Shown here piece after piece: positions 51,251-63,257 of a stretch of DNA of 64,000 nucleotides. The notes below the pieces were generated by a model. The model was not told the DNA's origin. It did not search any database and worked only from the letters and a program-made list of their open reading frames with translations. The translations under genes were made by a program, and so were the position numbers. The stretch covers positions 62,001 through 126,000 of the forward strand of contig BLLK01000038.1 in NCBI GenBank assembly GCA_021927905.1, written 5' to 3'. How positions within the stretch are numbered: the stretch's first letter is position 1; each line of letters opens with the position of its first letter. The stretch comes from Chaetoceros tenuissimus (Eukaryota > Bacillariophyta > Thalassiosirophyceae > Chaetocerotales > Chaetocerotaceae).

Positions 51251-52114
51251 ATGGAAGATTGCAAGCAAAAGATAAGGACGCTGTGGATATCAAACTCCAA
51301 AAATTACGTGTTTCCTACAAACGATGAGGGAAAACTTTCAGCTTTACGCAATCGATGGGACGCCTCTATTTATTTCATATCAAAAATTGATCTTGATAAA
51401 TTTCCAAAATGTGAGACGATAATCAATAGGTGGTTTCATAAGCTCTGTGATCTTCACTCGGAACCTGATAGATATTATCATACTCTCTGCCACTTGGAAG
51501 AAATGTTTGCTTTGGTCGATATTCTTCTCACACAGTTGAAAGAGGACCTATCAAAACATCATAGTAGCTGTGATTGCATAGATTTCAATCTGTACACAGG
51601 GATTGTACATCAATCAATATTTTTTCATGATGCAATATACAATGCTAAAAGTGCAACTAATGAAGAAGATAGTGCCGCTTTGTTTAAGCAATTTGCCAAC
51701 GAGTTGTCGGAGGCGGTTGATGATTCACTCACCATATCAAAAGAAATAGTGATGATTATTGACAAATTTATAATAGCCACGAAGTCCCATGTATTAGATG
51801 AAGATATGAATGATGTGCAGATTGAATTCTTGAAAATATTCTTGGATGCAGACATGGCAGTTTTAGGCAAGCAATCAGATGCGTATAATTACTATGCCGC
51901 AATGATTCGAAAAGAGTATCAACATGTCCCACATAATGTTTACTGTTCGAAGCGAGCAGAGATCTTGGAGTCATTTGTAGGTAAAATTGGGCAAAAGGAA
52001 AAGACTGTCTTTACAAATAAATATATGCTTGAATCTTTGGAAAACAGGGCTGTTGAAAATTTGAAGAATGAAATATCCATACTGAAGAATGGATGCATTC
52101 CTGATGCATGTTAG
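51251..52114 (+). CDS. HD-superfamily predicted metal-dependent phosphohydrolase
   Basis: Single exon, 287 residues. It matches the small HD-superfamily group known from bacteria as 'predicted metal-dependent HD phosphohydrolase' (COG4339-like). The metal-binding pattern is present: His in YYHTLCHLEEM near residue 80, the HD pair in FFHDAIYN near 127, and Asp in FLDADMAVLG near 198. Also present are NEEDSAALF (the N-x-x-x-SA element), YYAAMIRKEYQHVP, and R-x-x-(I/V)L near 240. There is no signal peptide. Substrates are unknown; HD enzymes usually act on phosphate esters of nucleotides or similar compounds. This type is compact and single-domain, as here. Confidence 0.85.
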   Translation: MEDCKQKIRTLWISNSKNYVFPTNDEGKLSALRNRWDASIYFISKIDLDKFPKCETIINRWFHKLCDLHSEPDRYYHTLCHLEEMFALVDILLTQLKEDLSKHHSSCDCIDFNLYTGIVHQSIFFHDAIYNAKSATNEEDSAALFKQFANELSEAVDDSLTISKEIVMIIDKFIIATKSHVLDEDMNDVQIEFLKIFLDADMAVLGKQSDAYNYYAAMIRKEYQHVPHNVYCSKRAEILESFVGKIGQKEKTVFTNKYMLESLENRAVENLKNEISILKNGCIPDAC

Positions 52115-52595
52115 TATGATATAAAGGAGAAGTTTATAGGTTTGCTGGCACATAGACATGTTTTTCTGTACTTTAAAAAAAAATGTAATTTTGAAAACAT
52201 CCCGCAACGTTATGACTTTGAAGGTTGAATCAAGCGGTTGAGTATTTCATTTTGTAAATAATTTGAACAAATCAATATTAATCCTATGTTTCATCAAAGA
52301 GCATGTAATTTTCAAATCACATTCAATTAATTCATCATTGTAAAACATATCTTCCGGAATTATTTTTCATGATATTGAAGGCATGGTGAGATACAATAGG
52401 TTATGTTTGCTCAACAGTTTCAGTTGGATCCATTCCACGATGTCAGAAGGCTAAATCCTTATAAGACAGATGTCAACCTCGCTGACTGGCCAAAAATTAA
52501 CGACGATATGAAACATGAAGAGTTTTTGGTTGAACACACCACATTCATACCATCAAACATACCTGTTGTCTTCTAAAACTAATACAAAGATACTG
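52115..52595. other. Intergenic region upstream of CTL2
   Basis: About 480 bp with no supported gene. The frame of CTL2 is open upstream to an ATG at 52515, but the start at 52596 aligns better with its paralogue. Confidence 0.5.
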
Positions 52596-54323
52596 ATGGA
52601 GTCAAATTTAAAAGATTCGCTCCCTGTTGTACAGGGCCAGAGCGTCGGGGCAAGTGTCTATGGTCATTCAGCTGGATATCCAGATATTCAATCTAGAGGT
52701 CAACATCAACCAAAACGATGCAATGATGTATTTTGGGCAATTTTGTTCTACCTACAAATCGCAGGTATGATTTGCTGTGCAGCCATTTTTCTTCCTCAAC
52801 TCGAATTAGACTTTGAACAAGCTCAAGATGGCTACAATGGTTACTATAATGATGATAAAAATGGAGAAGAGAACAACAATGCTTACTATGGTGATGATAA
52901 TCAGAATGCTGCTGATGATGGCTACTATTACAATCGCAAGATGATGGAAATTGTAAATGGTGGGAATGTAATGCATTCGTTAATGAAAGTATCAACTAGA
53001 TCCTTGTTCCATGTAGCAAAAATAACTGGTATGGTATCTGATCCGTCAGATGAAAGAATGCTCCAAGAGGAGAATCCTAATGCATTGTTTTTGCTGATTG
53101 GTCTTACTACTGTTGGAGCTTTCTTTATTTCTATTGCATCACTTGGATTTATGATTAAATACGCGGAAGGTCTAATCAAAACTAGTCTTTTCTTCAATAT
53201 GGCACTAGGATTGGTTGCTTCTGTGGCTGGTTTTGCAAGTGGGTCGACCGAGGCAGGTATTATGGGACTCATCTTTTTCCTAATGGGTGCATGTTACGCA
53301 TGGATGGTTTGGTCTCGTATTCCATTCGCGGCAATAAATCTTGTGACTGCTTCTTCTGCCATCAAGGCAAATATTGGCGTTACTGTTTTTGCATATGGAG
53401 CCATTGTGATGAATGGATTGTGGTTGGTACTCTGGAGTGCTGCGACTTATTCAACCTTGTTTGTGTTGGGAGATTGTGATGCGGAAGGAAATTGCAATAA
53501 CGAAATTTCAGGGCTTTATGTTTTTCTTTTTGTATTATCTTTGTACTGGACTGCACAAGTAATCAAGAATGTCGTCCATACTACAGTGGCAGGCACTGTT
53601 GGAACTTGGTGGTGGACTCCAATAGAGGCTCAAGGTTGTTGCTCCAAAGCTGTAAGAGATTCTCATAATCGTGCTATGACAAGCTCTTTTGGTTCAATTT
53701 GTCTTGGATCACTCTTAGTTGCTATCATTCAAACTTTAAAATCTTTCATGGAATCAGCAAGAGAGAGTGATGATGGTGCTTTGAAATGTATCGCAGATTG
53801 TTTACTCGGTTGCCTTGAACAACTTATGGAACTTTTCAATGAATGGGCTTTTGTTTATGTTGGTAAGTTTGTACGAGTGCTAGATATATATTTTTCATCT
53901 GACGCATGTGTCTGACTAATTAAATGACTTGGTTCAGGACTCTACGGTTACAGTTTTGTTGACGCAGCAAAGAATGTTGTGACTCTTTTCAAACAGCGTG
54001 GTTGGACTGCAATTATCACAGATTACATCGTGGACCGTGTATTGGTAATGATTAGTATCGGAAATGGAATCATTGTAGGAGGAGTTGCTGCACTTCTTTC
54101 TTATTCACTTGCTCTTAATCTTGCCGGAGTTGCGTTTGGGGTCGGATTTGTCGTTGGTGTCATCCTCTCGATGGTCGTCTTGGGTGTTGTCAGTTCTGGT
54201 GTGAATACTATTATTGTTTGCTACGCAGAAGATCCAGCAAGTTTTGAGATTAATCATTACGAGCTTTCAGTTAGAATGCGTGAGACTTGGAGATCCGCTC
54301 ATCCACAAGAATTCAAATATTAA
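52596..54323 (+). CDS. Choline-transporter-like protein (CTL/SLC44/PNS1 family) paralogue 2, two exons
   Basis: Exons 52596-53862 and 53938-54323 (75-bp intron, phase 1) give 550 residues. The start at 52596 (MESNLKDSLPVVQGQ) is chosen because paralogue 1 begins MKNNTSVVQGQ. After the first membrane segment there is a long acidic Asp/Asn/Tyr-rich loop (about residues 75-145). The core matches paralogue 1 closely: HTTVAGTVGTWWWTPIEA, SSFGSICLGSLLVAIIQTLKSF, LFNEWAFVYVGLYGYSF, ITDYIVDRVLVMIS, and the end CYAEDPASFEINHYELSVRMRETWRS. It lacks the first three introns of paralogue 1 but keeps the intron at YVG/LYG in the same phase. It is a predicted multi-pass transporter for choline or a related solute, tail to tail with paralogue 3. 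Confidence 0.88.
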
Positions 54324-54538
54324 GTGATTATTTGTAGTGTAATACTTTGTGAAAAGTTAATTATTTGTTTCAAAAAAAGGGATTCTTCTATCTTACACAT
54401 AAATTTCTCTTTTATATATTTACTTTTCCAGACTTTCTAAGTATTACTTTCTTTTTTATTCCTACTAGAGACATACTCGTAATCAGATGAAATTTTCTTT
54501 ATTTCATATCACAGAAAAGGGTAGAAAACGAAAAGTGG

Positions 54539-56123
54539 TCAAACAATGCCGTTTGCTCCCACATACGTGAATTCTCTTACATCCGGAAATACACGTAAAA
54601 TGCTGTTCTTCAAAGCAGTTGTATCCTCTGGATGTACTTCCTGCATTTTGGCTGGATGGTCGACATAACATACAAGGACAGCTTTCACGGCCCCTTGCAA
54701 TGTAGAAGTAATTATTGCAGAGAAAATAATACCAATTACGAAGCCAAATCTGCCATTGAAGTATGAAGTATCAGCTATGATATCTAATAAAGAAGAATTG
54801 CACATCTAAATGACACAAGCGTACTTACCCTACTCCAACAGCTACAGGAATGTTAGAACTAAAGGCACATGAGACCGCTGCAATACAAGCACAAGCCAAA
54901 CCAGACATCAAAATCATAGTATTTACAACGTAAACATTCAGACCATCTGTAATAATGCTCGAGCATCCCCTTTCTCTAAACATTTCCAACACAAACCTTC
55001 CACTCTCCAGGTAACTTGTTCCGTAAATACCGATAAATGTATAGTTCCACTGATTGAAGTATTCAATGATATCCTCAAGAAGCGCAAGTATGCAACTGAT
55101 GATACAAAATAAAAGTTCAGCTCCTCCTCTGTCTCGATTATGTGCCTGATTTCTTGCTCTGTTCGCCATGGCACGCAGAGCTGTGATGATTGCATTAAGA
55201 AGTGACCCAAAACAAATTGAACCAAAGGAAGTAGTTAGAGATCGAATGAGTGCTTGTACTACAGTTACATGTGAGGAGGTAGTATTGGACTGCAAGCAGA
55301 AAGTTGCTGTTACGCCAGCGATGGTAGTTTGTGAGATGTTCATCAATACGGTCACCGTCCAGTAGAGACTAACCAACATCAAAAAGAATTTCAGAGCATT
55401 GGCGCCACCTTCGTAATCGTAGTATGACTGTGTACTCTGTGTATCAAACATGCCTATTCCATTTGCAACGTAAATCCACATTGTGACTGAAAAAAAGCTA
55501 ATCACTGAGCTAATAATCGAAACAATATAGATACCCCAATGGCTGCTCACTGCACTAGCTGCAAGTTTCAATACTGCCGATGCATATGGTATGAACAACT
55601 GTACTCTCTTATAATACCATACTGAAACGAATATCCATGCAACTCCAAAGAATAATGTATAAATTGATGGCGAGAAGGTAATAAGAATGACTGCAATTGA
55701 AACATTGAAGACCGTGTTAAACAGAAGAGATGATGACACCGTCGCAGTTGGAAATTTGGGAATCAAGAGCGATGTAAAAGCCCATGGAATGGCGATCGCG
55801 CTAATGATTGAAAAAAGAAGAAGAGCCGGAATCCCCGAAGGTGGAGAGAAGGATATATCTGTATCAAGAGCCTGATTAGGTGTGCTATCCCCAGTTTGGA
55901 AATTACTTGAACCATAAAAGATGGAGAGATACCCCATGAAAAGTAGATGTGCTAGGAATAAGATTGCGAATGGCACATCTTGATATTTACCAGATTGACT
56001 TGTTGCCTCATTCGTCACTAATTTTGCTTCAGTCCAAGATGCGTTAGGGTCGATCTCTGTCGTCGCTTCCACTACTGGAATTGACTCGTAGTCCTTCAGT
56101 TTGTTGCTAGATTCTCTTGTCAT
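54539..56123 (-). CDS. Choline-transporter-like protein (CTL/SLC44/PNS1 family) paralogue 3, two exons
   Basis: Exons 56123-54829 and 54749-54539 (79-bp intron, phase 2) give 501 residues. The start is the ATG of MTRESSNKLKDYESIP; the frame is open 35 codons further upstream, but that extension is unlike the family. About ten membrane segments are present. The CTL signature is weakened (TTIAGVTATFCLQ instead of TTAGVIGTWWF). SLTTSFGSICFGSLLNAII, IEYFNQWNYTFIGIYGTSY and a C-terminal glycine-rich segment (VAVGVGFGFVIGII) confirm the family. The single intron lies at a different place from those of paralogues 1 and 2, inside the penultimate membrane segment. Sequence divergence and loss of GTWW suggest altered specificity (inference). 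Confidence 0.85.
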
Positions 56124-56419
56124 TTGAATTCTAGATGTGTTATGTATGATAAGTAACGTGCTCGAAAGGAGATTTCTATTTGTGTTTGATTGATTTATGG
56201 TACCATAGATAGAGAGAAAGTTGTACAATACCTCTTTTACTCTTATGTGTTGATTTGATTCTTCATTTTTGTTCTCTGTTCTCTACTGTTCTTTTGTTCT
56301 TTTGTTATTGAGTACGTATATGTTGCTACTGTATTCTCAACCAGTATATGAAGTACATACGAGCTGTATGAAAAATGATCAATTTCTCGAAATTATCTCA
56401 TTTTAATTTTAAACGTATT

Positions 56420-59400
56420 TTATTTCTCATAATCAATAAATCCAAAACGAGCATTCACATCTACCCATGGGAAAACGTGCCTATCTTTGGCACATAAGAA
56501 TGTTCCGTACTCTCGATCCTGTGAAGTTTCAACGAATTTAACTTCTTCGTTCAGAGGACTCCAATGGTGTGTTCGCTGAATAGCACCAGACATATCACAT
56601 TGCTTCAAAACCTCTGCGTTTCTATTCTTTGTATATACTGGCTGCCCAACTGCGTCGTAAACATGCACCTGACTATCATGCTCATGAGAACCTGCAGCTT
56701 TGGTCAGTAAATTGGAAATCATTTCAAGTGACTCTGGAGTTGTATGACTTTCTAGAACTCCCCTTAGAACACAAGTAGGAACATGTTCCAAATGCTGAGC
56801 TTCTCTCCAGAATGCACGAGATCCTTGATGTAAGAAAGTGCCTCCACCTCCTGCTACAAACTTTTGGAATGGGGCTGAGTCCATGATTCCTGTCAGGGCA
56901 TCCAACACTGATGAAATAAAAGCTCGACTACAGTATCCTTGCTGGTACTTGAAAAAGGACTCACACATCACAATGAGCCTATGAATTTTGGCTTCAGTTG
57001 CAGGTCCATGCATAGATCCGTTTGCAGCACTGAAGAGGAGCTGTCTACATACAAGTTTACTCTTTGACGAATTCAACTTGGATTGCTGAGCCGGTGATCC
57101 TGAAAGAAGAAGAGATTCGGCTAATAGAGAATTTGGGCAACCTTGTGAATATCCAAGAAGTCCATAAGGCTTGTTCAATTTGTTTGCTTCGTCAATAGCA
57201 TGGTGGATTTGTCCTGCATTGTATTCAAGGGATCTCGCCGTTCCAGTGTCCGATCGAATCGCGTCAACATTTCTCTTTGCTTTGAGTCTGTCTAATGCAG
57301 CTTTTAGCTCCACTCCATGTTTTCCCTCTGTAATGACACCCATCGCAGAAACAATGGTAAAGTTATAGTTTCCATCTGGGTTAGAAATCAAAAGCCTCAC
57401 AAGTGGGTCAGACTTTATCTCCTTTCTCTCTTGTTCGTCGTAGAAAAGTAAATCAATTATCGCAGTAATGATCTGCTGCTCATCATAGCTCTCAGGATTC
57501 TTGAAATCTACATAACACTGCCAGTTTTCATCATTTGTTTCGTCATCTAGAGACATACTTTCATTTAGACTTGATGCTTTTGTTGCTGTTGCATTTTGCA
57601 TTCTCCATAGCCATTCTCTAACTTCGTCAACATCATCAATTACATTTTCATAAACTGATTTCACCATGAGTGCATCATAGTTCCTGCGGTAAAATGCTTT
57701 GAACCAGTCTGCATGAAAAGCAAGCTTATCCATTTTCAAAACAAGTTTGCATTCATTAAATGCCTTATTGTATAGTTCAATAGCTTTATCACGGCTAAGC
57801 TGTTCATCATCGTCAATAAAATATTCAGAACCAAAAGTATCAGCTGTGGCAATAGATTCTTTGGCTTTTGTAATCTGAGCAATAAGTCTTGAAGATGCAG
57901 GATCTGTTTGAGAAGTGATTTCTTTTGCAGTTGGAACTGCGTCTTCTTCTGCATTGTGCCTAACTCTTTGAATGTGACCTTTGAAAGCTGTATAAACTTT
58001 CGCCTCATCTAAGATACTTTCAGCCACATTGTAGATCGCATCGTAATAGCTCCTACTCGCCCATCTTCCACCTGCAAGATGATCATCTCTTCGAGGTATT
58101 TTAAGTCCAGGTAGCCAGCTTTCCAAGAGCTGATGCATATCAAGACGATGGAAATCAGTGAAGGAAGATTGATCTAGATCTAATAGTGCCATAAGAGCTG
58201 ATGTTAAACCTCGAGGATTCCCTTGCCCACCTGGGCTCCCAATTTCGCATAAAACAGCAACTGAAAATTGTCGGGGTTGGCTAGCCATGAGATCAAGAAG
58301 CATCCTCTGATTGAGTTGGACTACAGTCGAACCTCTCATTGATGAAGTTAAACCAGCTTGCAGAAGTATTGCTACATCCTCTGGACCGAGCAAAGAGTCA
58401 CCAATATCAAAACTTTCTTCCACTTGAGAGACAAATGTTCTTTTGGAATGTACAGAAGCTGCTGACGATCGAGAAGCTCTTGTCCTCCCTGTAGTCTTGT
58501 ATCTTGAAGATAAATCTTCCATTGATGCAATCCTTCCTGCAGGCGATAAAATATTATTACCATGAAGCTTTTTCGAATCATCTGTCACTGTACTAAGTCC
58601 GTGAATGCTATTATGTGATGAAGCCTGCTTCAATTTGCGTAGGACATGGAAGGCACTTTCATTGCTCGCTTTTTCTGTTCGAAAGGAATCTGATTGTTTC
58701 ACTTTGTCTTTCTTTCCCCATGCACGAAGAGATGCTCTTGTTGCTTCACCGACAAAAATCGATACAAAAAAGCTCTGCGGCATGAAAGAAATACCACCAT
58801 AACTCTCCGAAATCTCAAGAACTTTCTTCTTTACAGCGTAGACATATCTTAATCGACGCAAATCTGATGGTTGCCAGTCTTTCGGTGGTCTGGATTCTAA
58901 AATATACTCCACTTGAGCAAAACTCATGTATGGTGCAAGTGTAGAAGCCATGGAGGAGAACGCGTGATCAAGAGGGAGATGCCTTTTTTCAAGCAAACCT
59001 TGGTAAAGCTCCTTTGCTGAAGGGAAATCTTGGAATAAATTCTTAAATCTTGGATGTAGCGACAGAGGACTGAGCTTTTCGACGTATGGCTTTGGCGCTT
59101 CAATATTTCCCATCATCACTTCTGCCCATCTGGTAACCCTATCGATTTCTGGTGAATATTTGTCATAAATTGATAAATTCTTTCTCAAAAGCTCTTTTGT
59201 CTTAATGACATCAAGTCCATTTCCAGCAACCACTCTTTGAATTATTGGGAGTATTTCGTCGATTTGACTAGTATCATCGCATAAAAATAATGACATTAGA
59301 CGAGCCATTGCATGGCAGGGTATAGCATGACCTGGATCACTAATCTTCTCAGAGTCAAAGAGATCCTTTGCTCTCCAAAGCTGCTTCAGTAAATACTTTG

Positions 59401-62400
59401 CCAATTTTTCCAGATCCTTATTAACAAGTTTCACTACTTGTAGCACCTTATCCATTGTTCTCTTATCATGCAACACTTTCAAGATATGAGCTGCAGAAGT
59501 GTCATCAGGGGAAACAATAGCATTGAAAAACTTCCAATCGTAGAGCCCTTCGTGATGTAACGATTAGTGTGATGATTCAAAAAATAATGTTCATTTGGAA
59601 AGAAACATGTATGATCTTACCTTCTTTGTTTTCTCGCGTAGTAGCCGCTTGTGTGATTGTCAAACCTCCTACTGGGGAAACGTTAAGATTGAACCTCCCT
59701 TGACGAAGTGGGTAAATTAGAAGATTCACTTGTTCCTTCTCTTCGTGCGTTGCCTCTTCTGGTGATAGACCAACTGAAGTTGATTGCAGTACTGGTGAGG
59801 ATCCTTGAAAATCCCAATTGAACTCACATTCAGTAGTCCCATCGAAGGCCATGTCAACAATTGATTTTAATATATGTACCCCAAAAGTTGCTTCAGACGG
59901 GATAACTAGTCTTCTATGTCCAAGCTCTACTTTTCCTTCACTCAATTTCACACCGACATTTGAGCCTGTGAAGTCAATTTCATATGCCTCCAAAGGATTG
60001 AAGACATTCTTTGATGTAGATTTATTCTGACTTGATCCTATCTTCTGAGGTCGGAGATGAAACCCAATAGAACCATCAATACTTCCAGCAGTAGTTGATT
60101 CCAGCCTCTGATCCTCAAAAATCTCTAGCTCTGGAAATTCATTTACCTTTGTCTTACTATTCAGCGCGAAAGAAGCAATTCCAAAATCAAGATTGACCTT
60201 AATACCCTCGTCTACATGGAGAGGAGTCGCTGACTGATGGTGTGAAAAAGAACCAGCAGTCCTTAAGGAATTCTCATCTACATGGGCCGAAGGAATATTT
60301 TTGAAGCCGCCAAGAACCCTAAGCATTATTTGCCCCCCTAATAGTTCAGGTAAACACCTTGTTTGACCATCGTCTGAAAAACTCATACTTTCTTCCGGGA
60401 TAAAAATATTTTGGATTCCGGTTGTGACATCGATGGCAGGCAAATGTCTCAATACATTTCGCTTTCTACTCAATTCACTCATGTCGATAATTGAATTCTC
60501 TCGAGCAGAGAGGCCTCCGTATGCATAGATATTTTCGATAATTGTGGTAATAATCGTACCTCCTTTTAACATAGGATGCTTGGCTCCTATAGATACTGAT
60601 ACTGCGTCAAGACTAGTATCTTCGCCAATATCTAAGTTGTAATCATACTTGAGAAGATTATGATGATGCATTTTCTTTGTTTTTTTCTCTGGAAAAAGTA
60701 TTGTGGCAGCGACTGATCGCCTATTAGCCTCAATGGACCGACTATGAAAATTAGCTGACGAAAGCTTTCTCTTGATAAGACCACTTTTCTCAGCTTTTTT
60801 GTAAGCCTCATCATCTGGATGACCAATCACAACATTACCCGAAATAGAAAATTTGCTACCAGATTTCTCTTGATATTGAAATGATGGACCAACGTCTTTT
60901 ACTGCAACAGAAGGATCGTGTGATGCGGACGCATTGCTACAGAAAACTGAGATTTGATTATCTTCAATTTTTCCACCAACGACAAGATTAAACTTCCAAG
61001 GAACAAGGTTATTCGCATTGAAAATCTCTGATGATGGGGTACTCTGCGGAGCTGGAACCTTCATGGACCTATGACGTCTGTTAAATCTTCCACGATTTCC
61101 CTCGTTATCAGTGAAAAATGTGCAACTTGATAGAGTATCTGAGTTAGATGGCGACTCAACCATACCTTTTCCACTTTCTACACCTCCTCGTGGCCGTCCT
61201 CCACTGACATCAGTTCCATGCATTGCTTCCATTGCTACAGTAAGCCCACCTGGCATAGTCAAATCAACACTTAGCGCTGGTGGAGTTGCAAGGGCATTCA
61301 ATTTCAAATCCCATGTATCCACTGCACCAATAACTGCAAGAGCAATAGGTTCTTCAGCAATTTTCTCATGCTTCAAATTTGCGCTAGCAAGAGGTTGCAT
61401 TGAAATCAAATATTCCAAGAGAGCATGAGGTTGAGGAATGATCCAAGTTGGCAAGGTGATATTCACAAAAGGGATAGGCAGAAAATTGAAAAGAATTACG
61501 TGACCAGAAAATGCCAAATTTAATCTCCATTGTGGCTCACAGTACAGTCCGTCTTCACTTCCTTTCTCTGCTCCTTTATACAATGGTGTCACAGAAACTT
61601 TACCCAAATGAATTTGACATTTTGACTCTAGGATCCATAGGATATTTTCAATGAAGGAACTGATTGAATTGAGCAAATCGAGTGCATATCTGACAATCTG
61701 AATTCTTCGCAAAGTATATTTGACTACGTTGTCTTCGAACAAAGTAGGAAAGTGGATAAGTGTAGGTGCAACATTGTTCAACAAAAGCGGTGAGTCAAAT
61801 GTAATGCCTGCATGTTTGACCATTGGCAAACTTCTGGAATTAACAGGTTTTGAAGGATCCAAATCCTCTTCCGTTGAAAATCCATCACTTCCAATCGAAG
61901 CCACAGCAGATACTTTACATCCCTGCTGAGGAACATCAATGATAAGCTGAGGACGGGAATCATCTTTATCCAATGGAATTTCATGTCTTCCATGTCTCAA
62001 GCGAATAGTCGCTTCAACTTGGGTAGCATGCAACAAATCAATTGATAATTCTTCATACAAAATCTCCATTTGACTCGAGGATAAAAGAGGTGCAAAACTA
62101 TCTGGTAAGTCACTTGGACGCACAATTGGCTTCTTTGGTTTTGCTGACTTTGGTGTAAAAGATCTCACTGAAGCTCCAGCTACTGATTCTTCATCAGTTG
62201 AAATTGGATGATTTGAAGAAACAGTTCTTGGAACATCACCATCTGGGACAACATTGGATGAATCATCTACAACTGCGGCACTTGCAGCAGTGGTACTTGC
62301 TTCATCTGTAGTTACTGTATTTGCAGCTGACGAAAAATCAGGTACCTTGACATTAACGTCTGAATAGGAATGATGAGAAGTAGATGAAATATCATCCGGC

Positions 62401-62663
62401 TTGAACAAAATTTGCAGTGCTGGACGCCTTGGTAACAATTTTCTCTGTACTGGTGGTGGTCTCGAAAACGCATGAAGTTGGATGAATGCTAATCCAACAA
62501 GACAAATGAGGACAAAGAGTAAAATATAATCTACTTCGATGCCAAGTTGCTCAAAATCCTCAGAGGAAAGGGTGATGATACGAATCAATTTGTTGAGTCT
62601 AGGTTCGGAGACAGTCAACTCGATCCCTGACGACATGATTTTAAGAAATGGAAGCTCAATCAT
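56420..62663 (-). CDS. Giant membrane-anchored unknown protein with GYSQG hydrolase-like motif, two exons
   Basis: Exons 62663-59621 and 59547-56420 (73-bp intron, phase 1) join two long frames into one 2,056-residue protein; the junction reads RENKE-GLYDWKFF. A single membrane segment lies at about 46-65 (DYILLFVLICLVGLAFIQLHAF) with no cleavable signal peptide, so the rest is probably held at a membrane. Residues about 180-1010 are beta-rich with low-complexity loops and are unlike any family I recognise. Residues about 1050-1250 are helical. Near residue 1815 the sequence GLLGYSQGCPNSLLAES has the G-x-S-x-G form of a serine-hydrolase nucleophile elbow, preceded by a Rossmann-like stretch (NFTIVSAMGVI) and followed by HHWSP near 2000, which could supply the histidine. 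A lipid-active role is a guess. An alternative start is MSSGIEL, nine codons in. Confidence 0.66.
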
Positions 62664-63257
62664 GATTATGACTGATGGATGTTCCTAATATCCTTTATTC
62701 ACAGTAATGCAATATTTTGGAAGAAAACTACAGTATTGTTGATATTCTTTTTCTCTACTGATGGTAGGGACTCAGTCGGAAAAGATTGTGTGTTTAGGAT
62801 AATTAGGAGAGAAGTGATGAGGTGAGGTGAGCAATTGTTTTGGATCTTCAACCCATCACTCATTACATGAACATCGTACCTTAATGACAAAATGAATGTG
62901 CTCCAAACTTCTCAAAATTTGACAATGTCGTCAGTTGGATTCAGCTTTTGGATTGACTGTCTTTTGCAGCTAAATTTTTCAAATCTCCCCTTTAGAAAAG
63001 GGTAGGATAACCCTCCACATCTCAAAAATATCCCACTTTGATGGAAATGGACTGATTCTCTCATGTGATAAGGGATCCATGATCAATTCTTCATTGATTT
63101 GCCAAAAGGTATTCTACACTGTCCTTTGGGATTTGTTCAGACTCTATCTAGATTATTTAGAAGAAAGCTGAGAAAGCTGCACTCGGTCGAAGAGGATATC
63201 AAGAAGATTTGAATAGCAAGAGAAAGTTGGCCAAGATTGGACATAATATTTAGCAAA
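62664..63257. other. Divergent promoter region (giant protein / UBLCP1-like)
   Basis: About 590 bp between divergent start codons. No supported gene, repeat or RNA was found. Confidence 0.55.

Noticed and set aside
52515-52595. Upstream in-frame ATG for choline-transporter-like paralogue 2
   Set aside because: The extra 27 residues are unlike the paralogue; the ATG at 52596 gives the shared VVQGQ N-terminus.
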